Program-made: the position numbers and the translations under genes | The notes under the pieces: model-generated | Seen by the model: the letters and a program-made list of their open reading frames with translations, nothing else | What the model was told of the DNA's origin: nothing | The model's database searches: none | Assembly: GCF_014297365.1 (NCBI RefSeq) | Contig: NZ_JACOQD010000003.1 | Coordinates: 186,001 to 250,000, forward strand | Reading direction: 5' to 3' | From: Winogradskyella echinorum | GTDB lineage: Bacteria; Bacteroidota; Bacteroidia; Flavobacteriales; Flavobacteriaceae | DNA length: 64,000 bases | Part shown: positions 46,062 through 55,800 of the stretch, one piece after another | Position numbering within the stretch: the stretch's first letter is position 1 | How the letters are laid out: each line of letters opens with the position of its first letter

Positions 46062-47792
46062 ATGAAAAAAACAGTCTTTCTATTATTAGTTGTATTTGTG
46101 AGCTACTCCTGTGGTAACAAATCGGGTGATTCCAAAGCGTCTGATGTACATGTGGATACGCATTCCAATGCCAATCCTGAGCCAGAGAGTTCTAAAAGTA
46201 ATACTGAAAAGTCTTCAGATAAAACTACCAATTCCGAATTAAACGATTTGTTCAATTTGGGCAAAGGTATGCTTGAAGCTTCTGAAAAAAGTGAAACAGA
46301 TTTTCAATTAGATACCGAAATGGTACTGGATATGTTAGAGCAAAGTGGAGTGTCTCGTGAATCATTAGAAAAACTTATTAATAATCCAGATAGTCTTAAG
46401 GTACTAGCTCAGCAAGCTATGAAGGAGCGACAGGAAGCACAAAATGCTGAAGACAAAGTTTATTTAAAAGGTAATATTTCCAAAGAACAATTGACCTCAA
46501 AAAACACAAGTACTGGAATATCATTAGAAGAAGCCATTTTAATAGTCCAAGCCGAATCTGGTCCGAAAGCCACAATGGCAAAACTTAAAAAAATAGATTC
46601 ATTGGCTGGTACCAATGTAATGTCTCAATTGGATCTCACAGAAGCAGGTTACGTAATGCGTGATGTAGAACGGATAAATGAAGTGCCAGCAACAACCGAT
46701 GAAAAAAGAGAAATGGAAGTACTGAATAAGTTGTCTTCACAAGTGCACAGTGATATAGAAGCGACCAAATTATTAGCTGAACTTACTAAAAAGGAACAAG
46801 ATATAGAATCCGGAAAATTAAATGCCAGTCCTGAGTATCAACGCTCCATAAAGTTCAATAAAAGCATTGTAAATACCTATCGAAATCAGATTGTCCGTAA
46901 GGCTACGGCAGCAAAGAAAGAATTTCAAAAACTCAATCCAAATCTTTATTATGGCGATGATGTTGGTGTAACTTATATCGGACATCAAAAGAAGGCTGTT
47001 TATCTGCCATTGGGTTCCCTCTCATTTGCAGACAAAGTAGTTGAGGCACATCATCCAAAATTATTGACGCAGCAAGTAAATAATGTGTTGGGAGAACCAG
47101 ACGTCATTGAAGGTTTTTTACCCGAGGACATTGCCGGAATTCACAGTTTAGGGTTAGCAGGCACATTAACTGTACAATTTATAGATAATGCATTAACTAA
47201 CGTTAACGGTCCAGACCTGTACATTTTTGAAATTGGTAAAATTGAACCTACGGATTTAGAAATTTCAAAAGATGGCATCGACTGGATTAAGGTAGGAAAG
47301 ATTGATGGTGGAGTTGCTGCGGTAGATATTGGACCTTTTGTAAAAAACGGTGAGCTTTTCTATTATGTACGCCTAAAAGACCTTAAAGAGGAAAGCGCCC
47401 TACCTGGAGCAGATGTGGACGCCATTGCTGCAATTGGTGCTGCTATGCGATTAAATTTAGATAGCCAAGTTTTATTCGATTCTGGTAAAAGTGAATTAAA
47501 ACCAAAAGGTTTAGATGCCCTAAAAGAATTGGTAAATAGTATTACTGTACTCAAAAAAGGCAAAATCATAGTTGAAGGCCATACAGATGATGTGGGTTCA
47601 GAATCTACAAACAATGCTTTGTCTCTGGCGAGAGCCAAAAGTGTTTCAAAAGCTTTGAGACAGTTAATTCCCAGCACCCAATTTAAATGGCAAGAAAAAG
47701 GCTATGGAGAATCTCAACCTTTGGTTGAAAATGATTCAGACATAAATAGAGCGAAAAATAGAAGAGTAGAGATTTTGATTTTACCGAATTAA
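46062..47792 (+). CDS. OmpA family lipoprotein
   Basis: A 576-residue lipoprotein. The lipobox is VSYSC with C17, then a low-complexity Ser/Asp/Lys linker. Residues ~70-270 are helical and unassigned. The part around 340-460 (SLGLAGTLTVQFIDNAL, GPDLYIFEIG, then ISKDGIDWIKVGKI and PGADVDAIAAIG) is a beta-domain seen in other Bacteroidetes surface proteins next to OmpA. The C-terminal OmpA-like domain (~465-576) has GHTDD with D509 and R524 at the 15-residue spacing needed to hold peptidoglycan diaminopimelate. It should anchor the outer membrane to the cell wall. It is the most clearly structural member of this operon and could fix the neighbouring envelope proteins in place. Confidence 0.87.
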   Translation: MKKTVFLLLVVFVSYSCGNKSGDSKASDVHVDTHSNANPEPESSKSNTEKSSDKTTNSELNDLFNLGKGMLEASEKSETDFQLDTEMVLDMLEQSGVSRESLEKLINNPDSLKVLAQQAMKERQEAQNAEDKVYLKGNISKEQLTSKNTSTGISLEEAILIVQAESGPKATMAKLKKIDSLAGTNVMSQLDLTEAGYVMRDVERINEVPATTDEKREMEVLNKLSSQVHSDIEATKLLAELTKKEQDIESGKLNASPEYQRSIKFNKSIVNTYRNQIVRKATAAKKEFQKLNPNLYYGDDVGVTYIGHQKKAVYLPLGSLSFADKVVEAHHPKLLTQQVNNVLGEPDVIEGFLPEDIAGIHSLGLAGTLTVQFIDNALTNVNGPDLYIFEIGKIEPTDLEISKDGIDWIKVGKIDGGVAAVDIGPFVKNGELFYYVRLKDLKEESALPGADVDAIAAIGAAMRLNLDSQVLFDSGKSELKPKGLDALKELVNSITVLKKGKIIVEGHTDDVGSESTNNALSLARAKSVSKALRQLIPSTQFKWQEKGYGESQPLVENDSDINRAKNRRVEILILPN

Positions 47793-47796
47793 AAAA

Positions 47797-48495
47797 ATGT
47801 TTAAACACATGAAAAGTAAGTCTATCATATTTAGTTTCATAACCATGTTGATATTTCAAATGGTTAATGGTCAAAAGCTAGAGCAAAAAGAAGTAGAGCA
47901 TTTAAAAGACGTTTTAAACACGACTGTTGCTTCTAGTTTTAAAGTAGAATTAAAAAAAGATAAAGCACATTGCAGTATTGACGAGTTAAGCAAAACACTC
48001 GATTTAAGAGATAGTCACCACATTGCGGAAGATAGCCTTTCTAAAGAAGCTAAAACAAAATTATATAAAGGTCGTTATGGTGGTCCTGTTTTTTGGAAGT
48101 ATAATTTTGAAACGACAACTAACTCAGAAGTCGTATTTAAATCTAATAAATACCAACAGTTATTCTGCACTATTTCTTTTAATGACCAAGATATCATTGT
48201 TATAAAAAGTCAACTTAATGCTTATACGAGCCATCATAAAACGACAGATTCGGCATTGCATAATGTGGAGTGGACTGGAGATAAATACATAAGTCTATTG
48301 TTAACACCAAAAAGGGTGGATTCTAAAATTACATTCGAATTAAAAGGGATAACAATAAGCGGAAAGTTTAAAAGACAAGATAACCATGAATTAACAAAGA
48401 ATTACTCAAAATTATTGAGAACTATTTTAAAACGGGAATTTAAAACACTTTTTGAGTCTGACGATATGACGCAATTATTATCAACTAAAAATTAA
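47797..48495 (+). CDS. Secreted or periplasmic protein of unknown function
   Basis: A 232-residue protein starting at 47797, or four codons later at ATG 47809, which gives the cleaner signal peptide MKSKSIIFSFITMLIFQMVNGQ. The mature part is lysine-rich and mixed alpha/beta with no recognised domain. Motifs that can be seen are KKDKAHCSIDELSKTLDLR, KGRYGGPVFWKY and a C-terminal helical tail with KLLRTILKREFKTLFESDD. It has a single cysteine in the mature part near residue 60 and another near 128. It lies four bases after the OmpA-like gene and six bases before the next tail-fibre-like gene, in an operon. Confidence 0.6.
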   Translation: MFKHMKSKSIIFSFITMLIFQMVNGQKLEQKEVEHLKDVLNTTVASSFKVELKKDKAHCSIDELSKTLDLRDSHHIAEDSLSKEAKTKLYKGRYGGPVFWKYNFETTTNSEVVFKSNKYQQLFCTISFNDQDIIVIKSQLNAYTSHHKTTDSALHNVEWTGDKYISLLLTPKRVDSKITFELKGITISGKFKRQDNHELTKNYSKLLRTILKREFKTLFESDDMTQLLSTKN

Positions 48496-48501
48496 AAAAT
48501 C

Positions 48502-49941
48502 ATGAAAAACACACTAATTACAATACTCATCGCTATATTAATGTCAATTTCATGTTTTGCACAACAAGGTATTAATTACAAGGCTGTTATTAAAGATAAT
48601 CAAGGTAATGTATTAGCCAACGAACTGATAGATGAGGTTCAATTTACGATTACTACTGGTATTTCAGCTGTTTACCAAGAAACCCACGCGCCCACAACAG
48701 ATGATAACGGAATCATCATAGTGAATATAGGTGAAGGGACGCCAACGGCTGGATCTTTTGATGCTATTGATTGGGCCAATGGAGCTCATTTTTTAAATGT
48801 TCAAATAAATACAGGAAATGGGCTTACTGATATGGGCACTTCACAATTTATGGCTGTACCTTATGCTTTATCCGCAGCCAACGCACCTAAGAATATAGAT
48901 GACTTATCAGACGGTAAATCAGACACTGGTGGATCCTCACTATTCATGGGTATAGATGCAGGATTAAATGATGATGGTACAGATAATAAAAATACAAGCA
49001 TAGGATTTAATACATTAAACCTGAATACAACAGGCATTAATAATACAGCTGTTGGTTATGAAGCATTAAAAAATAATACTTCTGGTGGAAATACCGCTAT
49101 TGGTTTTGAAGCATTAAGAGTAAATTCAACTGGATTTGGTAATACTGCCATAGGTTCAGAATCATTGAATTTTAATATATCCGGAGAAAAAAATACTGCT
49201 ATTGGCCGTGATGCATTACAACGTAATACATCAGGAATAGAAAATACTGCTATTGGAGAAGATGCTATGAATGACAATACAACTGGAGATTATAATACGG
49301 CTATTGGACAGGAATCAATGGATAAGAATTCAAGCGGAAACAGGAATATTGCCATAGGGAGGCAAGCCTTAAGATCAAATACAATTGGCGCAGGAAATAT
49401 TGCTATAGGTATCAATGCAGGCACAGGAAATGTAACAGGTAGTGGCAATATTTTTATTGGAAGCTCAACAGGTTCTGGTACGAGTACGAGTAGTAAGTTG
49501 TTTTTAGGACCAAAATTCAATAACATCCCATATTTATACGGTGATTTTGATACAAGATTGCTTCGTCTTAATGGCACGTTTGAAGTTAATGATGATATAA
49601 ATGTTGCAGGCACTTTAGATGTTTCTGAAGAAATAAATAGAGAAGCCACTGGTGATGCAAATATGGTTCCTATCGCTTATGGTACTATAAGTTCTACAGG
49701 ATCAATACTTAGTGGGACAGGCAATTTTACCGTAGATGTTACAAATGCGCCTACTGTTTACATTAATGTGGCGGGTTCAAGTTTAAGTCATACTAATAGT
49801 TCGGCTTCAGTTGTGCCATTATCTGGTCAGTTTAGAACGGCTAGTATAACACATTCTAATGGTGATTTAAGGGTTTATATTTTCAATTCTAGTGGTACGC
49901 AAGTCGCAAACACCTTCCAATTTGTTATATATAAATTATAA
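48502..49941 (+). CDS. Tail-fibre-like secreted protein with NTAIG repeats
   Basis: A 479-residue paralogue with signal peptide ending near SCFAQ, then the shared QGINYKAVIKDNQGNVL domain to FMAVPYALSA (~20-130). Residues ~160-330 hold about ten repeats of 16-17 residues of type NTAIGxEALxxNTTGxx, ending in NIFIGSSTGSGT. These are frequent in Bacteroidetes surface proteins and phage fibres and probably form a beta-helix. The C-terminal ~100 residues (ASGDANMVPIAYGTISS-like, then NFTVDVTNAPTVYINVAG) form a domain unlike the S74 domain of its paralogues and comparable in position to the one at 43500-43995. No sorting domain is seen. A lipoprotein gene follows 20 bases later. Confidence 0.8.
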   Translation: MKNTLITILIAILMSISCFAQQGINYKAVIKDNQGNVLANELIDEVQFTITTGISAVYQETHAPTTDDNGIIIVNIGEGTPTAGSFDAIDWANGAHFLNVQINTGNGLTDMGTSQFMAVPYALSAANAPKNIDDLSDGKSDTGGSSLFMGIDAGLNDDGTDNKNTSIGFNTLNLNTTGINNTAVGYEALKNNTSGGNTAIGFEALRVNSTGFGNTAIGSESLNFNISGEKNTAIGRDALQRNTSGIENTAIGEDAMNDNTTGDYNTAIGQESMDKNSSGNRNIAIGRQALRSNTIGAGNIAIGINAGTGNVTGSGNIFIGSSTGSGTSTSSKLFLGPKFNNIPYLYGDFDTRLLRLNGTFEVNDDINVAGTLDVSEEINREATGDANMVPIAYGTISSTGSILSGTGNFTVDVTNAPTVYINVAGSSLSHTNSSASVVPLSGQFRTASITHSNGDLRVYIFNSSGTQVANTFQFVIYKL

Positions 49942-49961
49942 AACTATTTAAACACATAATT

Positions 49962-50582
49962 ATGAAAAATATTATAATACTCATCGGCATATGCCTAATG
50001 GTCTCCTGCAAACCAGAAACAAAAGAAAACAACAGCACAACCGCTAAAAATGAAACAAAGCAAGAAGTCGCAACTACACAAAAGCAGAGTGCAGATTACA
50101 GCAGTTTGTTTAACAATTACTCCTGCGATGTCTCTATTGCAGTACTTGCCAAAATATTAAAAATACCAGTTTCTGATATTAGGGTGCTAGAAAGTAATTC
50201 TCTAAACGAATGTTTTTTTAAAATCAAAGGTTTTGGGGAAGGTCATGACAATACAGGGACAACTTTGCGCTTTATGCCAGTTCCTAGTAGTAAGGAACAA
50301 ATCAAAAAAGAAATAGCTAACCTGCTCAAAGATAAGGCAGAGCTACCTAGCGGAGTACTTATGGGTAGAGATATATTATTAGCGGATACTGGCGATTGCT
50401 ACATTGCATTACAGCCACGGAGAGGTATGGTGAGCATTTTAAATGAAAACTATAATAGCTTTATTGTAATTACGTATCAAACTAAAGCTTCGGTGCAAGG
50501 TAGAACAGAGGAGCAGCATGACCTACTCAAGTTAAAGGCAATTGATTTGGCAAATTATTTGGTTAAAACACATAAAAAATGA
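49962..50582 (+). CDS. Lipoprotein of unknown function
   Basis: A 206-residue lipoprotein with lipobox CLMVSC (C16) and a short polar linker (ENNSTTAKNETKQE). The mature part (~45-206) starts YSSLFNNYSCDVSIAVLAKIL and contains FKIKGFGEGHDNTGTTLRFMP, a DTGDCYIALQP segment and a final helix ending VKTHKK. Two or three cysteines could form disulfides. I do not recognise the fold. Its stop codon overlaps the start of a 30-codon membrane peptide gene (ATGA), so the two products may act together. In position it mirrors the lipoprotein gene at 44048, each after a tail-fibre-like gene. Confidence 0.65.
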   Translation: MKNIIILIGICLMVSCKPETKENNSTTAKNETKQEVATTQKQSADYSSLFNNYSCDVSIAVLAKILKIPVSDIRVLESNSLNECFFKIKGFGEGHDNTGTTLRFMPVPSSKEQIKKEIANLLKDKAELPSGVLMGRDILLADTGDCYIALQPRRGMVSILNENYNSFIVITYQTKASVQGRTEEQHDLLKLKAIDLANYLVKTHKK

Positions 50583-50671
50583 CATTTCTAAATTACGTCG
50601 GTTCATTAGTTATAGGATTAGTTTTATTAAATTTTTTGCTATTACTATTGAGGTGTAATAAGGATAAATAA
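50579..50671 (+). CDS. Small single-span membrane protein, 30 residues
   Basis: MTFLNYVGSLVIGLVLLNFL, then LLLLRCNKDK. The ATG overlaps the preceding TGA by four bases (ATGA), the pattern of translational coupling. The peptide has one hydrophobic span of about 20 residues and a basic, positive-inside C-terminal tail with a single cysteine. Nothing else explains the stretch before box C. It may stabilise or anchor the lipoprotein partner or be a regulatory peptide. Evidence is composition and placement only. Confidence 0.45.
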   Translation: MTFLNYVGSLVIGLVLLNFLLLLLRCNKDK

Positions 50672-50686
50672 CTGTTAGCACAGTAA

Positions 50687-50752
50687 TGTTACATAAGTTA
50701 CACTATTTGTTACAATGGTGATACCTTGAAAATGAGGTTGTTTATAATTTAG
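50687..50752 (+). promoter_or_regulatory. Shared activator box C and -7 element
   Basis: TGTTACA at 50687, AGTTACA at 50696 (+9) and TGTTACA at 50708 (+21). TAATTTAG at 50745-50752 is exactly 37 bases after the start of the last heptamer and is one mismatch from TAnnTTTG. It precedes the dockerin-like gene starting at 50837, leaving a leader of about 80 bases. Confidence 0.65.
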
Positions 50753-50836
50753 TACTCATTAAAAAATAATTACAGCTCTTAGCTTTTTTAAATAATTAGT
50801 TCCTTTCACAAAAACACAATTAAAATTTTGAATAAA

Positions 50837-51874
50837 ATGAAACAACTACTTACAATTCTGATGCTTTTACTCGTCCTACCAGTAGCATCTCAAACCATAG
50901 AAAAATTCAGCATAGATTCTGGTGGTGCATCGGCAACTGCTGGAGGCATTCAAATGCTATATACCATTGGCGAAGTCAATGTACAAGAATTAAGCGCTGG
51001 AGGGATTTCAATATCCGAAGGCTTTATTAATGCTGATCTCAAAATCAGTATCAATCCTAAGATGTTTTTACAAGGGCCAATGCTTAATCCTGCTAATGCA
51101 GATTTAATGAATGACGATTTACGTGCAGCTGGTTATATACCAACCACAAGTCCATATACAGATGCTGCAACTTGTAATGCCTCTGTTTTTAATGTTACTG
51201 GTGACAATGCTATTGTAGATTGGGTTTGGATAGAACTGAGAGATAAAAATAATGACACAACTGTTATTTTATCACAATCGGCTTTGTTACAACGCGATGG
51301 TGATGTGGTAGCTACTGACGGTGTTTCTAATCTTAGTCCTAATGTCTCAGCAGATGATTATTACGTGGTTGTAAATCATAAAAATCATTTGGGTATTATG
51401 ACAAATTCAACGGTTGCTATAGATAAATCATCATCACCAACTATAGTAGATTTTACTGATGTAAATACCATTACTTATGGGACACAAGCGCAAGCTACTT
51501 TAACTAATGGTAACATGGCTCTTTGGGCTGGAGATACTAATGGCGATGGTGTTATAAATTTCTCTGGAGACATTAACCGTGTACTAACGGATATCATTTT
51601 ATTTCCTTCAAATTCAAGTTTTAGTACCAGTTATGATTTTGTTGATGGATATTTTCAATCTGACGTATTTCTCGATGGTAATGTGTCTTTTTCAAACGAG
51701 AACAACCAAATATTACTATCTATACTCTTATATCCACTAAACACCAGCTTTAGCTCGCAATACAATTTATTTGAAGAACAATTGCCTTCACCATCTGCAT
51801 TACGAAGTGCAACACAACTTAATCTAGACATACAGCGATTAGAAAATGCGATAGAAATATTAAATAATAATTAA
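50837..51874 (+). CDS. Secreted protein with duplicated dockerin-like module
   Basis: A 345-residue protein from ATG 50837 (a TTG three codons upstream is less likely). The signal peptide ends at LPVASQ. The N-terminal part (GGASATAGGIQMLYTIGEV, then GISISEGF) is the short beta-element often found ahead of sorting domains in hemagglutinin-like Bacteroidetes proteins. The central domain is unassigned. Near residues 231-270 there is GDTNGDGVINFSGDINRVL, a calcium-loop of dockerin/EF-hand type (D, N and D at positions 1, 3 and 5). A second copy with weaker ligands follows (SDVFLDGNVSFSNENNQIL). The same downstream pattern (ILFPSNSSFS versus LLYPLNTSFS) marks an internal duplication. A type A sorting-domain protein is encoded 10 bases downstream and could be its partner. 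Confidence 0.78.
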   Translation: MKQLLTILMLLLVLPVASQTIEKFSIDSGGASATAGGIQMLYTIGEVNVQELSAGGISISEGFINADLKISINPKMFLQGPMLNPANADLMNDDLRAAGYIPTTSPYTDAATCNASVFNVTGDNAIVDWVWIELRDKNNDTTVILSQSALLQRDGDVVATDGVSNLSPNVSADDYYVVVNHKNHLGIMTNSTVAIDKSSSPTIVDFTDVNTITYGTQAQATLTNGNMALWAGDTNGDGVINFSGDINRVLTDIILFPSNSSFSTSYDFVDGYFQSDVFLDGNVSFSNENNQILLSILLYPLNTSFSSQYNLFEEQLPSPSALRSATQLNLDIQRLENAIEILNNN

Positions 51875-51884
51875 AACCAAAATC

Positions 51885-52655
51885 ATGAAAAAAACAATTA
51901 CACTTTTTGCAATCTTACTTTGCACAGCATCACTTTTTGCTCAAAACGTCACTTTTGAATTACGTTGGGATGCCAATAATTCTCTATACGAATTATATGT
52001 AACAAGAGATATGGATGCCGCTGCGCCAGTAACGACTGGTGGTACATCATCGGTAACAATAGTGTTTCCATCAGATGGTGTTGCGGGTACAAGAACGTTA
52101 GCTCATACTAGTGAGAGTGTATCAACTTATAATTCTGCAGGAATTATTAGAAGTCCAGAAGCAGCACCAGATAACGATTATTATGTCTTTAATTCAACAG
52201 GAGGTTCTAGTTATATTGGTGTTTTAAATGCAGGTGCAGAAGTACTATGGATGACTTTTACACCATCGGACGGTAATTCGGAGGCACGTCTATTTGAAAA
52301 TGATAGTGACCCAGATTCAACAGCTAACGGAATGATGGGTATAAATGCAAGGTCATCGTTCTTTACTATTACTCAAGCTGGTGCTATTGATGAGTTTGCC
52401 GGAAATATACTGAACACTCCAGAGGTTAGTGAATTAGCAGAGTTAACACTGTATCCTAATCCTGCCAAAAACAAGGTCAATATTGTATCTAGTAATCCAA
52501 TAGATAGTGTAGAAGTTTATGATATCTTAGGGAAACAGGTAAGAGCACTTAATAATACCAACGAAATCGATGTTTCAAATTTAAATGCCGGAATTTATTT
52601 GTTTAAAATATGGATTGGGAATAAAATTGAAACTAGAAAAATTGTTATTGAATAA
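51885..52655 (+). CDS. Secreted T9SS type A sorting-domain protein
   Basis: A 256-residue protein. Signal peptide MKKTITLFAILLCTASLFAQ, then a ~160-residue beta-rich domain (TFELRWDANNSLYELYVTRD and on) with an acidic stretch, ENDSDPDSTANG. The last ~75 residues are a type A (Por) sorting domain: LTLYPNPAKNKVNI, SVEVYDILGKQV, then LNAGIYLFKIWIGN and TRKIVIE. It is exported by Sec and T9SS and should be attached to the surface or released. The N-terminal domain has no known activity. It is probably translated from the same mRNA as the dockerin-like protein upstream. It is the end of the box C operon. Confidence 0.85.
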   Translation: MKKTITLFAILLCTASLFAQNVTFELRWDANNSLYELYVTRDMDAAAPVTTGGTSSVTIVFPSDGVAGTRTLAHTSESVSTYNSAGIIRSPEAAPDNDYYVFNSTGGSSYIGVLNAGAEVLWMTFTPSDGNSEARLFENDSDPDSTANGMMGINARSSFFTITQAGAIDEFAGNILNTPEVSELAELTLYPNPAKNKVNIVSSNPIDSVEVYDILGKQVRALNNTNEIDVSNLNAGIYLFKIWIGNKIETRKIVIE

Positions 52656-52659
52656 CGTT

Positions 52660-52711
52660 GAATTCTAAATAGAAGCACAAGTTAGATCATTGCTTATTTA
52701 AATTAGAATTC
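52660..52711. other. Split inverted repeat after the box C operon
   Basis: GAATTCTAA (52660-52668) and TTAGAATTC (52703-52711) form a 9-bp inverted repeat with a 34-base spacer. The arms match the 18-bp palindrome at 40775-40792. There is no T tract, so it is not a standard terminator. Confidence 0.4.
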
Positions 52712-52825
52712 GCACAATAGAAACAGACATTTATTAACCCTTAATTAAATATAATTTTAAGCTAAGCTTTTGAAATTGAAGTAATATTCATTCAATTTTA
52801 GTTTGAATTATCAGTAAGCATTCAA

Positions 52826-52833
52826 TAACTTTA
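52826..52833 (+). promoter_or_regulatory. -7-like promoter element of the third hybrid regulator
   Basis: TAACTTTA, one mismatch from TAnnTTTG, ends four bases before the ATG at 52838, the same spacing as at 6758 and 62314. No TGTTACA box was found in this gap. Confidence 0.4.
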
Positions 52834-52837
52834 CTCT

Positions 52838-55800
52838 ATGATTATCAATAGAGTAAAGTTATTTTTTTTATGCCTTTTAATACCTGTTAGCTTATTATTT
52901 GCACAAGAGAGCAAACAGTTTTCATTTAGAAGCGTTACAGTAAATGAAGGACTCTCACAAAATAGTGTTGTTAGTATAACTCAAGATAGTATTGGGTATA
53001 TGTGGTTTGCAACCCAAGATGGGTTAAACAAATATGATGGCAGAGATTTTACTCACTTTAATAAGCAATATCAAGATGTTACACGTTCTAATTACACCCA
53101 ATTAGGGCAACTTCTTTCAGATTCTTATGGCGATTTATGGTCTTACAGCTCTAATGAAATTATAGAAAAATACAATTATACGTCTAAGGTGTTTGACTCT
53201 ATTACTTCTATACACAATGCTACCGTTATGCATAGAAAAGATTCTGAAACATTGTGGGTTGGCACTTTAGACAAAGGCTTAGTTACTATTAATATAAAAA
53301 CACAAAAAACTAAGTCCATCTTTAAAGAACAGCTTTATAATTCTTCTGTTTTTGAAATACAGGCAATCGATAATTCCTTGTATTTAGGAACCAGTATAGG
53401 TATTTTTAAAATTGACAATGAATTAATTTCTCATATAGCTTCTACAGATAATTTTGCTGTAAGTAGTATAATAAAGTATGGTGAGAATATTATTTTCGGA
53501 ACCTATAACAAAGGTATACATGCAATTAACGTTAAGTCAAATAACCTATCACATACATTATTAACAAATAAATTACCTAACAATCTTAATATCCAAGATA
53601 TATTTTTAGATTCTAAATCTCGATTATGGATTGCCACCTATGGAGATGGACTATATCTATTAGATACTGATCAAAAACTTTTAAACTTTAAAGCAAATAA
53701 GGAAGACCCTTTTGCTTTACATTACAATGATATTTTAAAAATTTATGAAGATATTACCGGAAATATTTGGTTTGGATCAGAAGGTGCTGGCTTAAGTTAT
53801 TACGATGAGCACTTGGTAAAGTTTAACACTATTACAAGTAAACAGGTTCCAGAAAATGTTAGTGTAGATGTTGTACGTTCTATTACAGTAGACGCTAATA
53901 ATATTATGTGGTTAGGCACTTCTGGTAAAGGGCTTACTAGAATTGAAAGGGCAAACAAATTATACAAAACCTTTACAACTCATAATTCAGAACTATCTAG
54001 TAATAGAGTAATGAGCTTACTTTTTACAGATAATAAACTATGGATTGGACATCAATCTAATGGATTGCAAATATTAAAACCAAATGGTGAATTTCAATCT
54101 TTTCCAGAATTAAATAATTATGCTATTTGGAAAATATATAAAGATGCTAATGCTAACATTTGGCTATGTACTCGCACAGCAGGACTCATTAAATTTGATA
54201 AAAATCATGGTATCATAGAAACTTATAATAGTAATAATTCAAAACTATCAAACAATATTAGAACCATTGAGCAAGGAAAGGACAATAAACTATGGATTGG
54301 TACAGACGTTGATGGTTTATACAAATTAGATTGTACTACTAAAAATATTGAAAAAATAGATAAGTTTGATGACAAAATAAAATCATTAAACTATTTTAAT
54401 GGAGTACTATGGATTGGAACTAATGGAAATGGTATTAAAAGTATAGATGAAGAAACGCTAAAAGTAAAAGATTATGATTTTGAATATGGTTTAGCAAATA
54501 ATGTTATATATGGTCTTTTACGAGATGATAATGATAATTTTTGGGCAAGCACAAATAAAGGAATCGCCAGATTCAATCCAAATGACCCTTTTAAGCATTA
54601 TGTTGAAAATTTTACAATAGTAAACGGTTTACAAGCGTACGAATTTAATACAGGAGCTTATTTTAAGGCAGTTGATGGTCAATTTTATTTTGGAGGTATT
54701 GAAGGTGTCAATTGGTTTGACCCAGAAAAAATAACCTACAATCAGTCAAAACCAAAAACCACTATCTCTAAGTTCGAAGTTTTTGGTAAAGAAAAAAAAC
54801 TATATGATGATTTAGTATTTGCGCATAATCAAAATACTATTACATTTACTTTTTCTAGTCTACATTTTTCGCATCCAGAAAAAAATACATATAGTTATAT
54901 ATTAGAAAACCATGATAAAGATTGGTCAGATTCAAATATAAAAAATTTTGCTCACTACACTAACTTACCGCCAAACGACTATACCTTTAAAGTTATTTCT
55001 AGTAATTATGAAGGTATTTGGAATAAAGAACCAACAACAGTTTCTTTTAAAATATTAAAACCGTGGTATGCTACCAATTTAGCGCTCATTACGTACAGCT
55101 TATTAATTGTCCTATTGTTATATGGTGTTTACAGTTATTTTAAATTTAAATGGAAACTAGAAACTCAGGTAAAACTAGAACATGCGGAAGCAGAACGATT
55201 AAGACAACTCGACAATTTCAAAACAAAACTATACACTAATATTTCGCACGAGTTTAGAACACCTCTAACCTTAATTTCTGGTCCAATAGACAAACAACTC
55301 GCTAGCAAAACTATAAACCAAAAAAATAAGCAAGAATTACTAGTAGTAAAACAAAATGCTTTACGTCTATTAGGCTTAGTCAATCAAATGATGGATTTAT
55401 CTTTAATTGATGCCGGACAAATAAAACTTAAAGTAGAAAAAGGAAATTTAGGCATTATCTTAAAACAATTGGTGTCAGCTTTTCAATATAAAGCCAAAGA
55501 AAAAGATATAAAGATTGAATCTAATATAGATGATTTACATAATTGTTGGTTTGATAAAGATATTGTAGAAAAAATCGGTTCTAATTTGCTCTCTAATGCG
55601 ATAAAATATTCTCCAAAAGAATCAACAGTTTATTTTTCTGCACAGCAGCAAAATGATCAATTACAACTGTCTGTCATTAATCAAAATAACACAATTAAGG
55701 CTGATAAATTAGGCCAATTATTTCAACGGTTTTATCAAGATAATGAAGCTTCCGAAGGAGTTGGTGTTGGTTTAGCTTTAGTAAAAGATTTGGTAACACT

